Assembly: GCA_003260075.1 (NCBI GenBank)
Contig: QLIY01000122.1
Coordinates: forward strand, 62,001-126,000
Direction: 5' to 3'
Origin: Phallusia mammillata
Lineage: Eukaryota > Chordata > Ascidiacea > Phlebobranchia > Ascidiidae
DNA: 64,000 nt
Under the pieces are notes generated by a model. The model was given only the letters and a program-made list of their open reading frames with translations, was not told where the DNA came from and did no database searches. The position numbers and the translations under genes are program-made. Positions 46,320 to 58,713 of the stretch are shown here, one piece after another (the first letter of the stretch is position 1; each line of letters starts with the position of its first letter).

Positions 46320-47964
46320 CTACAGGAAAGGAGTGTTGCTTCTCTTGTCGTGTTGACGAGCCAGCTTCTTTGCTCTTCTCCTCATGAACGCCTTCTGCTT
46401 CTTGCGAGCCGAGCCCATAAGAAGTTGAGAAAGGCCGGGCTGTATTTTTTACCACTTCTCTGTGAATAAACGCTCATGGTTTGCGATGGGCCCCGCGTTT
46501 TGCTTTTTATGTCTAACTAGGTGTTTGTTCGTGAAAAAAGAATTAACAACCGCGAACTACTTAAACTTTAATGGTTTTTTACAAAAAAATGTTTAACTTT
46601 AGTGTTACTTAATCGCTTTAAAATTCAAACTATCACGAACACAAAAAAATGTTTACAAAAATTTACTTAAAATTTTTATCAAAATAATAACAATAATGGG
46701 TCGGTGGTCAAATACATCTTTCGATTGTGAACTGCGATCGACTTTTGAGTTTTGGAATCGGTTGATTTATGCCAATGCGAATTACACTATGCGCGATTAA
46801 TTATAGTTTTCAATTTATCTTCGACTTTAAAGTTCAAATTCGACAAGGTTATTGACTAGTTGCGTGCCAAGGTTTTATGAATAGACGTTATTGTATGTGG
46901 AATTACAAAAGCGCTCATTGTTATTCGACGGACGAAGTTCTGTGGCGCAAAATTGTTTATTGACGTTTACGTGTTTATTCGTAAGTCGGCGCTATTGAGT
47001 GTTTACCCTAACTAGATATGGCTTGCGGAGGCCCAAACACAATAAGCGTTTACCCACAGTAAAATCTAACAACTATCACCCTTAAGTTTCAGCATATTCT
47101 GTTAGTCTGGCTCGCTGGTTTTATACATAACTCCTGTGACCACACAATTGGCTTTCTGTCCAAATAATTGTGCGACTGTCACGGTGGGCGCGTTGCGTGT
47201 GACGGTGCCGAGTTCGTGCAGGCAAATGCCGAGTGATTAAAGGAACAAAACAGTCGATGCGGTTCGCAATCGAATGGATGTAAGGTGACCACATAAGCAA
47301 CAAAAATGCACAACGACTTTCCTTTAAGCAGGAGGTCGTGTGTTGAGTGTGAGTGATACATAGTGAAGTAGCTCGTGTACCAACCTTGATTTGCTTGTTG
47401 TCGAAACTGTGCATCATTCCGTTAAGAAGCATCTTACGGCGAAGTTCTTGAACTGTGCGTGAGATTTGAGACGAAACGCGGATTTCGGCGTGACGTTTTC
47501 GGGCAGTGGTTCTGCGAAACGAAAATTGGGTTAAAAACAGTTCCAACTTTTATTCAATTTTATTTTTTTAATTGAAAAAAATATAGAGTTACAAAGACCA
47601 AAGTATTATTTTCTATATCCAGTACTCGCCCGTGCCAGGCACGAGCGTGTAGCGCGGTTTGGGCTAAAACCGTCGACGCTACGTAATTGTTTTCGTAACG
47701 CTATGAGCTCTCAAGCGAGCGACGCTGCGTCATCAAAATTGAGAACGGGCGCTTAACAAAAATCGGCGAGAATCCAAGCTCTCGAACTCGGCCTAAAACA
47801 TTTTTTCTCACCTTGTATGTAACAGATCCTGCATCAACTTTGGGTGTACGACCGTCTCGGTTGATTGTGACGTAGGGCGCGCGTCACAAGCGACGATGAC
47901 GTATAGTAGGATGACGAGAGCGGAACGGACGATGACGCTTTGTGTTGACGATTGCATTTTGTTT
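46320..47964 (-). CDS. Secreted prohormone resembling parathyroid hormone / PTHrP
   Basis: The minus-strand exons are 47812-47964 (coding from ATG at 47957), 47385-47511 and 46320-46439 (TAG). Borders are GT-AG with phase 2 then phase 0; total 393 nt, 130 residues. Residues 1-26 form a signal peptide (core VILLYVIVACDA). A short pro-region ends TTARKR. The putative mature peptide starts HAEIRVSSQISRTV and continues QELRRKMLLNGMMHSF. Against PTH/PTHrP it keeps Glu-Ile (Glu4-Ile5 of PTH), the hydrophobic positions 7, 11, 15 and 18, the basic 13, and QELRRK opposite PTHrP QDLRRR. Residues 103-124 are 12/22 Lys/Arg, recalling the basic stretch of PTHrP. As in vertebrate PTH genes, an intron splits the pro-region just before the Lys-Arg site. 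The length (130) compares with 115 for PTH and 177 for PTHrP. Identity as a family member is inferred from short similarity plus gene structure. The third exon's acceptor is pyrimidine-poor and the least certain part. Confidence 0.75.
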
Positions 47965-48608
47965 CTGTGGATGAAAAAATATATTTGTCATTGCAAATTT
48001 GAATTGGTTTTTCAGTCGAGTTCATGTTGTTAGACAAATTAAAGTTTCAGCGGCCTCGGGGTCAATTCGCCAGAATCGGCAGCGCAAGGTTGACACGTGA
48101 AATCGAAAGGCGATGAATGTTTACAGGTTTTGGCGCCGCCTCTTTTTGATACTTAAAATTAGAAAAATAAACCGCTGCTAAAAAAACGATGAATAAAGCC
48201 GGTAAATTTCTCAGTAAATAGAAGTTTCACATGAACCCGAAAAACCGTTGTGGGTCTGATGAAAAATATCCACGCTGTTATAAACCTATATGTTTTACGA
48301 CTTCAACAAATGTTTGCATAGCGTTTCATGGTACTTACGTTTGTTGTTGGGTCTTCTTCTTGTAGCGTGCAGGTATTGTCGTATATCAGTTTTCGTACAG
48401 CAGTTGTACTTTTTCACAAGTAATTTCTTATTTTTCGCTACGTTGTCTGCAAAAAGAGAAAACATGGTCTTGAAATCGTTCCATATTTTTCACATGTTAA
48501 ACAACTTAAAATATACATATTGGTATAAGATCTGAGTTTACAGCTGCGTTAAATCTTAACTTGCACTTTCGACATCGCACAGGCCTTGTGCCCGTTAACT
48601 TTTTATTC

Positions 48609-48841
48609 CTTCGACGGGGTATCCAAATTGCGGTGTTTCACGACAATTGCAATGCATTCTGCCTGCACTATAGACACCTTTGCTATTTCCTCTAGTTGCC
48701 GAAGTCCTCTTAGCGATCGACGGGGGGGGGGTCTTCGAGGGGGTATCCAAATTGCGGTGTTTGACGACAATTGCAATGCATTCTGCCTGCACTACACCTT
48801 TGCTATTTCCTCTAGTTGCCGAAGTCCTCTTAGCGATCGAC
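48609..48841 (+). repeat. 110-bp direct duplication with 10 G
   Basis: 48609-48721 and 48733-48841, G at 48722-48731. It lies between the candidate promoter and first coding exon of the PTH-like gene. Confidence 0.85.
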
Positions 48842-48877
48842 TCAGCGATCTTTGTGTCCTAACTTCGACCAGAGGCG

Positions 48878-48968
48878 CTATTTAAGCTCCCGGGCTTGGG
48901 AAAAAAGGCCCAGCCGACTTCTTTTCTTGTCGCTTTCGCTCAATAGACCAATGCGCGTATTGACGTCA
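48878..48968 (-). promoter_or_regulatory. Candidate promoter of the PTH-like gene: CRE, CCAAT and TATA-like boxes
   Basis: Read on the minus strand there is a perfect cAMP-response element TGACGTCA at 48961-48968, a CCAAT motif at 48948-48952 and a TATA-like TTAAATAG at 48878-48885. They are spaced as in a TATA promoter with a start near 48,850. The coding exon at 47812-47964 begins with a splice acceptor, so an upstream non-coding exon is expected, and this group lies about 0.9 kb upstream of it. Assignment is inferred. Other TGACGTCA sites occur in the window. Confidence 0.35.
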
Positions 48969-50626
48969 GACGCTGCCGCCGGGGTAGCCAGCCTATTTCT
49001 GTTAAACTTGCCAGCAGGGGACCAGATAACGCCAATCACCATGAACCCCGGGCGCTTAGCTGTGGCTAATCCAGCCAACAACGCAAGGGACTGTAAACCA
49101 CGTTGGTGACTCGATTTCATACAACAAGACCACAGGAAACACTTTGGGTGGGTCTGTCCAACCTTTCACGGCTTTTTGCCTGATCCGCTGGACCTTTCGA
49201 AAGATAAACCGATTTTATGCTTGTGATGTCATGAGGGGCTAAGCGTTTGTCACTGATAGGAAGTATGCTTAGGGGTATATTTAGCCGACTTACACAAGTC
49301 TTCCATTCAGTTCCACGCTTCCTTGTTATGACTGGTAATCGCCCCGCCTTTTGTGACGTACGTACGCATTGTGACTAACAATCCCCGACGGAAGTGAGAT
49401 GGTGTACTGAGATTTCGAACCTTTGTCCCAACATTAGTGAGATCAAACGTGAGAAACATAAACTCTTCAGACATTTTTTAGACTCACACATACCCATTCC
49501 ACAAACTACCACGAGTTTACGTGTCACATCTTCATTCATTGTGAGAGCAATTCATAAACAATGTGTTCTGTTGCCTAAACTGTCGTAGTAAACATGTCAG
49601 CATATTTACGGTACAAGTTGGATGACAACAGGATTATACTTTACAAGCGTATCGGGTCTCGCTCGGTTACAAGGCAGTCGCGTGTCGAGTAGAGGGTCGT
49701 GACTCTTGTAACAAGTGCGTTTCAATTGTTTCGTAGCAAATGCGATTCGCTCACTCTCGAAAGGACGCCAGTTTGACATTGCGGCGCTGTGTACATCCTT
49801 TGACACGCGGTAGTTTTAATTTGTTTTCCATTTGCAAGTGTTACTGCATTTTTACTTGCGGAATAATTGATTTTGATCACGTTCAATTCGATACAGACAC
49901 AAGGTCTAATTAGTTTTGTTCGAACGCATTAAGCAATGGCAAGCCACAAAATTGCGGATTTTTGCATTTGAAATGGCCGCATATGCGCTTTTACTTTTTA
50001 AGGGTTAAACATATTTTTTCAGCCAGCCTGTTTAAATTGGTTTCTTTACAGTAGCTTGTAACTTGCTATTCTCGATGAAAAGTGCCACAGTGTCTACGTA
50101 TAAAAATGGAGACTTTTAAATTGTCTCAATCACTTTTTCAAGGAACTAATTCAGTAACTGCTCGCCCACAATTATTCCTCTACCACACCTGCCAATGCGG
50201 TAAGGTCATTTATTTTTGAACACACTTTTGCGGCTGCAGCCAGTGTGTGGGCAGATGTAGTGGGTTTTCACCACATGTCCGCGTGACTGGAACAGTTTCT
50301 TTGCTGTTTTGTGGCAACGCGTGGGATCAAAATGCTGCATGTTTAAATCTACTTCTCCTAAGATCCAAACCTGTGTTTTGTATTAACCTAATTCTGTTGC
50401 GAAAGTTTAATGAAATCCACCTTGTCGTTGGTGTTGTCTTGAAGGTGTTAACGAATTTAAGGCTATAATGAAGAGGTTTTCTTAGTACAATTACATAGAT
50501 TGCGCCAGATTATTCGGTGAAGTGTAGCACAGAAGGTATCGTTTTATAACGCACTGGTCACAATTACTGTACTTTAAAAGAAACACTGAGAAAACTGGCT
50601 TACCTTAAGAATATGTTCATCTAGCT
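48969..50626. other. Unannotated flank upstream of the PTH-like gene
   Basis: No coding exon, RNA gene or repeat structure could be supported. Confidence 0.4.
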
Positions 50627-50660
50627 CAGTGGTTCCCAACCTGGGGTTCGCGGACCCCCA

Positions 50661-50740
<80 letters not shown>

Positions 50741-51150
50741 TAGTACCATTAATCAACAATAAACATTTTGTAAGTTTATGAACCGTTTTTACAATCCTGC
50801 ATACACGTGCAAACTGTTTATCAAACCTTCGGGTCAGGAAAATTAACTTTTTTTTATTGTTACCTCCATTGTGACATCACAACACACAAGAACAATCAAA
50901 CTTATAGTGCTTTGTTTCAGGTTTTGTACACCAGAAAATTTTTCTCTTAATCGCATTGACCGAGTCAGTACAAAACTTAGTTGAGATTTAAGCACTATGA
51001 AGGTTGATTACATTTTTACTAAAAAAGCGAATGTAATAACGTATAATGAAGGAAACAAAAAACATAACAAGACTAAATTACGTACTGGGTCCGTGGACCT
51101 ATAAAATTGATAAAAGGGGTCCGTGACTACAAAAAGGTTGGGAACCACTG
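50627..51150. mobile_element. 524-bp hAT-type element interrupted by 78 G
   Basis: The ends CAGTGGTTCCCAACCT / AGGTTGGGAACCACTG are perfect inverted repeats, and the 8-bp target duplication ATCTAGCT is perfect (50619-50626 and 51151-51158). ggttcgcggaccccc near the left mirrors ggtccgtg near the right. Positions 50661-50738 are an uninterrupted G run. Confidence 0.85.
50661..50738 (+). repeat. 78-G homopolymer inside a hAT element
   Basis: Starts after cggaccccca in the left part of the element at 50627-51150. Confidence 0.9.
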
Positions 51151-51158
51151 ATCTAGCT

Positions 51159-53176
51159 ACTTAATAAAAACGGTATATTTTAGTCAATTTAAGTAATAGA
51201 GATAAAAAAAACTGTTTACCAGTGTCCATTTTGTAACTGGTTAGTGTCAATAATTGTGTGGGTAACTGGTAACCATTTAAAGCGCCGTAATTTTGCATGT
51301 TGTGGTTTCGTAATTAGGTAGATCTCGATGGAATGAACTGCGAAACTCAATAGGTAAATAGTTAAAGCAAAGATTGGTGTCGATTTGAATTCAGCCGTGT
51401 ATGGATGAACTGTCTATTTAATAGACTCTATTACAACCCTCCATTTCCACTTCATATTTTAAAGAGAGACCAACGAAGACACAATATAACATTTGCGGAG
51501 TACTTTTTTGACATTGCGAAGCTGTTTTTTACACACCTGTATTGTTTTAACCTGGTGCTCCCGCGAGTAAGATTGACATAAAGCGGCTCGACTGCATATT
51601 TTAAATTCCTTAGCCCGCTGTCAATTATTGAACGATTCCAATCAGCGAAAGAGTGTTTGTGTCTGCGGCGCCCCCCTCCCCCTCAGTGCAGTTTGTTCGC
51701 TGATAGCGCTTAGAATGAACTAATGCTATCTGGATCGGCACCTTTTCCGGGAAATTGATGCGTGACGTCAAAATAGGGTTTAACACACCTAATGTCTCGT
51801 TGAAACAAGTCATGGTAATCACGTTTTAGTCTCTTTGGCTCTGGCATCAAACGACTCAATGATAATGAGCGGGCTGTGTTTAGTAAATATCGGTGATAAA
51901 GTTGCTCGTTAAGATATCACCGAAACTAGCTGGAATCTAAGCCCCATCCCTACCCGCTAATTTGACTTTAAACCAGCGAGAAATCGCCGCTTTTGGTCGA
52001 TAAGGAAAACGTTTATTTGCGAAACAATCTTTATGATCTTTTATCCGTTGAATTTGTGTAATGAGTACATTGTTATGGACTAAGCGCTTTTTCGTAACGT
52101 TTTTCATTGCCAACTTTTCCAATGCGTTTTCCAACTTTTCCATTTTCTCCTATTGGTCACATATCTTTTCAAGCGAAAATGTTTGAAAGATACGATCAGT
52201 GTATTTGCATGCAGGGGCGTTTAAACCATAATAACGCTTTTCAATTGGCGTACCATGGCACAATTATGTCTTTTTAACGCCTGCATGAGTGATTTTAAAA
52301 AGTCCTTATGTGAGGTATATTTTTTCTCTCACATACTAACCGGTTTCTAAAACATTTGAAAACTGACTCTTATGTTACAAATTAGACACAGTAGTGATAG
52401 CAATGCAGTTTATCAGACGGTAAATCTGGATTTCAGTGAAATTTGCACTGTTGCGAAAGACTCCTTTTCCAGCCCGCGGGAGTGTTAAAATAAAACTCAA
52501 GAATGGCGAGGCAATTAGGCACGCAAGCGGTTCAAGGCGAAATGTGCAACATTCACCTTAACCCGCACACTAATTGAACACTTGCAAATCCGTAACCTTT
52601 GCAGGCGCCCGTCACTTCAGATATTCATCTTCACGGTTCTGAGGGGCTAAAACGGGTTACACTAGAGCGGTTGGTTGCTCTTAATCATTGTCAAAAGTGT
52701 CTGCGTCGACAGGTATAGGATCTGCTACAGTCAGTTCTCGAGGGGCTGCGGAGCAATTAGGTTTGGCCTCGATTTCACGCGTCCTAGTTCAACATCGAGT
52801 TTACGGAATTACGTCGGCGCCTCGGTTCAACTTATCATGAAAGTCGATACTTTTGCCTGACATTATCATCTCTGGCTTAAAAACGACGCGCGCTTGCCAA
52901 GACTTGGTGCCATTTCGAGTTCCTTCGATGAATAACCGCTAGCCAACACTTTTACCCACCTTGCCCGTGTAAAAATATCGAAATAGGGCAATTAACGGCA
53001 ATTATGTACAATTAGCACACGGCACTGGCGTCGGCGTGAAGGTTTTTTGACACAATGTTGGCGTCATCATGTATTGCGCTGTTGCCGGTGAGGTATGACG
53101 TAATTATGACACGTGACTCAACCTAGGAACCAGTGGTTGTCGAGTAACTAGAAACCGACGATTTTATTAAAAAAAA

Positions 53177-53262
<86 letters not shown>

Positions 53263-56200
53263 GTCACGTTTTTCGGTCCTTCCCACCAACTTTTGGGTTT
53301 TCCCATAGTTATTGAGGGAGGCGTTACCTTCTGGTTTGTGGTAGTTGCCTTTAACGAGTCACTTAAATTTGTTTGTGGAAGATACTTGTATCGTTCTTGG
53401 GTTCGCATACCTCTAGCATAAAATTTTCCAAAAAACCTTATCATTGCCCGCATTATTGATTTTATGTCGTCATGTAACGGTGATGTCACAAGCACGTGAC
53501 GAGTTGTGAGAATGTCGTTTTTCCCGATGAGAAAGCGCTCAATAATTCCTTCCATGCAACTCGTTAATTGACATCTTATTCGTTTTGAGTATTTCGCTAA
53601 GTCACCGTAAGGTAAACTTGAGATCTCCTTTTCTCCTTCTGTTTCATCGCAACGACACTTCTCAAGCGTCGCCACTACGCGTGTAGTTTATATTGGGGAT
53701 AAGCGCGTCGCCTTCCACCCTTAGTCAAACAACTGTCAAGTGATTCACTTATCCAAGGCGGCCTTCGTCACCCTTAAGTCCCGTTTAAAACGCGTTCAAC
53801 ATTGCTCAAGCATCGTCGCGTTGCTGTTTGATCGCTATTTCGGCAAGGACTCCACAAATTCCAAGGCTGTTGAACTATCGCCATTTTGCGCAAAGAATGT
53901 CATTTCTTACCAAACAATCGTCCCTACGTCACTTGTTTCGACAGGTGGTGGCCTTTGGTGGGAATATGGCGGGTAAACTATCTCCGTTTCTTAAAAACAA
54001 TGAGCTTTTGTCCAACTATACCGTCTGCGAATGCGGTGTTGACGTGAATTCGTCGGGGAATTCAGACTGAAGTACCCCGAAACTTTGTGTGATGTGCAAA
54101 CGTTTATGTTCCGTCATTGTAAGCAGATATCAGATCAATCGCTACGATTAAACCGGCGTTATCAAACTGACGAAAAGGTTACATTTTGACTACATTTTAT
54201 TTTTCTCAGTTTCGCGTGTTTATCTACAACAAAATCTGGACAAGAAACAAAACGTGCTCGACCTACGATAGTCAAAGTTACACAAAAGATCTCGATAAAA
54301 TCAGTGACGTTGCTCAATTAATTGGGTCGCGTGACAAGCTAGCACAAGTGTTTCAGCCATGTTCGAGCGCGAGTCAACATTGTTGCCCCAACGCGAGATA
54401 TGTCAGGCTCAATGTACGGACAATAACCACACGGCGTGCACAACCCTTAGCAAGAGCTGTCAACCGACCTCAGGGTTATCGTCTATCAAGCCTGATCTAT
54501 CCACAAATCAAGTCTCGATCCGACCACATAATCACTCAAACCCAAGGACATTTGCCAAGCGATAATTGCGATGGCACAAATCATTCGACACTCGTAGGCG
54601 AAATATAAAAAAAGATCATGCAAATAAGACATTTACGTTGACGACAGTTGGATGATTTTGCTAGGTCATCTTCTAATTTGGAAATGCTCTTACGGTTAAA
54701 ATTGCTGTGTCATGTATTAGGTTTGCTACATTTACGCAAGCGGTGTGCAAATTATCAAATATCATTTTGCGTGGATTTCTAATTGTAGATGTTAGAACTA
54801 AATTATTAAAATGTAATGAAATAAAGGTGAAAAACATTGCTTCCCCATAGATTGTTGTTGACAACAAAACGTTTCGGCCGTCATACCGGATGAGTAACAC
54901 AAAACCTGTTTTCGTGCCTTATAAATTATACAAAAATTGCAAGGTTTTATCCAAGTTTTCACGTCAAAAGGTTATATTCAAGGTTTCAGGTCGAAGATTT
55001 TAATGTCTGCGAAAACAGTCATAATAGGCATACGATCCAATATAATATTGTGCTCGGTAAAAATCGAACAATAACCTAATTTCAAGACCCTGCAAAGTGG
55101 ATTATCGCTTTACCCCCGAGGACATCGAACTCGGCAAGCAAGGCGTGTATTTCGAACGATCATTTGCTCAGCATTATTGCAGCGAAAATGCGCCGTCAAG
55201 CTAATATTGATCTGCAAACTTAATCAAACCCCTGGCCAAGTTCGCTGGGCGGTGCTGTGTGTGCTTGCGCTGTTTGTCTACGAGCGATTGCCTAGTGTGT
55301 TATGAAGCATTACTTGTTTGCTCGTGTCCCGGTTAAGTATTAGCAATCACAGCACCCTGATCTGGTAAATACCGGGGTCAAGATATTTTTAGATGCACAT
55401 TTTTGTCGTGTTTCTTTGCTCAACAAAGCCCGAAATTGGTTTTGCGGCAATTGAACAAGTCAAAGCCCATTTAAGAAACAATAAAACCCATTCTGATCAA
55501 GAGCAAAGCTATTGATGTTGCCAAGTGGCGTTTAGTGGTGCTGAATCGCTGCGTAATGCGCACTTAACACAAATCTCCACTTCGGTGAATGCCTGGCGGA
55601 GGTAGTCACGGACTCTCAAGAAACGACGCCTGCCAAACGCCGCTGCCATGTAAGCTCCTAATCACAGACTGTTGTTTTGTCTTCTGTGTCACATACTCGC
55701 TTTGGCAGAAGACATTACGTCAACTATTGGTCTCAGACGGGTGCAGGTCCAGCACAATGGAAGCCAATGTGACTCCTGCACTGAGTCAGTTCAATTTCTG
55801 GCTCAAGTCGTCTTCTTTGATCGCCGGCGCGTATAAGTTTGTTGATGTTTCGACTAAGGTTACCCCCTTGGTCCGGATATCTAAGGGGCGAATAAGGAGA
55901 TTGTGGTGATTCTGTTTTTGCGTTTCCAAGGCAACGGCTTCGTAAATGTGACTCAGAAACACTTTTTTATGAAAAGGAATTTTTGTTTTTGTGAAATTTT
56001 CGTCAATGTTGCGTAAACAACCGTTTAACTTGGGATGGGCAAAGACTATGGCGCAATAACTCGACGATCCCTGGAAAAATCGTATGTTTTCATACACTGA
56101 CGTAACTTACAAAGCTGCAAAGCGGAACAGTTCGTTTTTTTTATTTGTTTGAGAAAATAAACGTGACATTGTTCATACAAGGGAATTCCTTTTCATTTTT

Positions 56201-58713
56201 CATGTTGTAATGTTTGATGCAACTTTGCTTGGTAGCCAGTGTTTTGTTTTTACAAATTTCCTAAAAAGGGAGGTTTTTCGTTTCCTTAGCCCAGTTTGTG
56301 AACCAACAATTGCCAGCTGTTGAAATCCTGTTGGCGTTCTGGCGCCTAGAAATGCTTACGTTCAAGAGCCGGTCAATTGTGTTTGTCGATTGCTTGTTGA
56401 TATGAAACTTCGGTGAAAGTAAATTCTTTTGGAAAATGGCTATTCTCCTATTTCTAATGAGCAACCGGCCAAACGTTTGGGCCTAATTTTTTGACTGAAA
56501 ACTCCTTTAAACACACAACGTTTCTCAGAAAACATTCAATTTAAGTGGAATGTTTAAGTTAAGCTCATTTTATCATTGTTGTAAATAATATGTAAGTATA
56601 TATGTTTCACCATTTTCTGACAAGTCTGCATCTTGCATTACGCACATTTTTTTGATTAGGAGTAGAAATTCTAATGTAAAGTTTACCGAATCACGCCCCC
56701 ATGCAACAACACCTCTTATGTAATTTGTGTGGTCGCATAAATTACATAACCCTTATGTAACAATTCTGCCCTGATCCTTGACATTTTATGCCAGTGAACC
56801 CCTAAAACCTTTTCATTATGATTTTATCTACACCGTGCTTGTTGACGGTTGAATCAGATATTGCAGCTCGCATAACTGTGGTTGCTTGGTTGCAAATTAT
56901 CGAAATCGCAACGAAGCAGTTTTCTTAGCACGTTCTTAAGGTCGCATTGACAAGGTACGCCACTTATATGCGGTTTCTGCGGCTGCCTCACCTAAAAATC
57001 GAGTCATCCAGTACCAGGGCTTGTGCCTCATATACGTGCTGATTTACGTTGGGGACTAACAGTCTTCCTTGTGGTCCGATTATGTACTTTGCCCCGCTGT
57101 CCTAGGATCTGCAATTAGTGCCGAAACCGAACTGCTTTCGTCCACGTTTTTAACTTTTGCCTCGTGTTTTTGGGATGATTCTGTGATTTCAAACACGCGA
57201 TGTGTTTTCCAAATTTGTTTTTAGTCTTCTTAGTGTTTGGAACTTGAGTTTGTCAAACCTTCGAGGCAACTTTGGCTTAGTAACCTGACACAAACGGTTT
57301 TAAACTCTTACGACGTCATAAGATAAATCACCCATTCGATGTTTTTTCGTCTGTTCAACACGAAACGGTTTAACGTATTTTAAAAGTTGGAAGCCTAAAT
57401 TACACAAACTTTTGAGTATCACTTTAAATCATTAATTTCCAGCTCCTCAGCACATTTTTATTTTTATCAATCTATTTTAATTCATTTTATTTGAATAAGC
57501 TGCTTGTGGTAACAGTTTGGGAAGAGTATATTTATCCTTTACACAAATTAAAATTGCTTTTACATCCACTATGATAGTTAAACCTTACTAAGCCAATTCC
57601 TTGTATTCCTAATTGCAATTTTTGACATGGATTAATGTCTAAGGTTAATCAGATGTGCAACTGCTTGCGTAAAGTAACCCAGATAACTACAGAAAAATAT
57701 ACAAAACCCTTAAATCACTGTATTAGGGATTTTTAACGAATAGATGCGTCATATGGGTATAACGTGCGTCAAGCTTTTGCTCTATCCAAGATTGTCTACA
57801 GCTCCCATGACGACGGTCGTATATATCTTGCTTTATCATACATTAACTGATTCGATTATAGTAAATGCCGCCGACCCTTAAGTCTATTAAGGGTGCGAAG
57901 AAGTAGACGACAACATTTGTTTTAATAAGGGTTCTTGCTACCGTTTTCGCCAAAAGGTCGCATTATACGTTGTTGCTAGTTTCATATATTCGTTATAGTC
58001 TTAAAATAGAAATATTTTTGCCGTATATTAAAAACACGGTATATCGACCAAAGTCTTTCAATTTCGGGTGCACTTGAAAGCACAATTAGTTCGGTCACTT
58101 TACAATTTAAATATTACGTTTTGTAATTGTTTTTAACCTGAACAATGTGTGCGATGAAAAATGTTTTTCATTGTATTTTTGAGTTTATTTTATTTAGGTT
58201 ATCGGAAGATAAACAAAACGATGCAATTGCACCAAAACCATAATCAAGTCGAACATAACTAGTCAATATTAGACAGTTAAAAAGCGCTCACAATCGGTTG
58301 GCACCGATGATAGTTCTCTATTAAACGCGCAACAACCACACGATTAAATCTTTAATACAGCACCAAATTTCTTTTTATGTGTCTCGTTTGTGCCTACGGA
58401 ACAGCCTATGGTTACAGATACCTTTGTGGCACGTAAATACATGTTGCCACAACCCCAATTTAAACACGACCTTTGAGTCGGTCTTTAGTTACCCGACGTG
58501 GGCCCTGTGGTGTTCACATTAACTTAATATTGGAAATCTTAACCTTTCCCGCCTTGCAGTTGGCCCCAGACATAATGTCAAATGCCTTCGCGGTCCCGAC
58601 TGACGCACCCGCTCTTGCATGAACCAAGTCGTCCGTCAAACCTACAGAACATTGCCCTCTATCTTTTGTTGCATCCAATATATCATAAGCGATGTCAGTC
58701 TGGCGGTTTTGCT
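51159..58713. other. Gene-poor region
   Basis: Includes the 84-G run at 53177-53260 and a repeat fragment with aaacgtttcggccgtcatac near 54868. Open stretches near 53.2-53.7 kb (minus) and 54.2-54.6 kb (plus) show no known motif. Confidence 0.45.
53177..53260 (+). repeat. 84-G homopolymer
   Basis: Preceded by an A run and followed by acgtcacg; no duplication seen on either side. Confidence 0.9.

Noticed and set aside
47121-47546. 141-codon minus-strand open stretch read as a single exon
   Set aside because: Only 47385-47511 is exonic by splice signals and phase; the rest reads into introns on both sides.
53148-53675. Long minus-strand open stretch (175 codons) ending in polyproline
   Set aside because: About 28 codons come from the 84-G run; the rest has no recognised domain, signal peptide or splice context.
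54186-54608. Overlapping open stretches on the plus strand, one Cys-rich
   Set aside because: Cysteine spacing fits no family I know; two frames open equally suggests chance.
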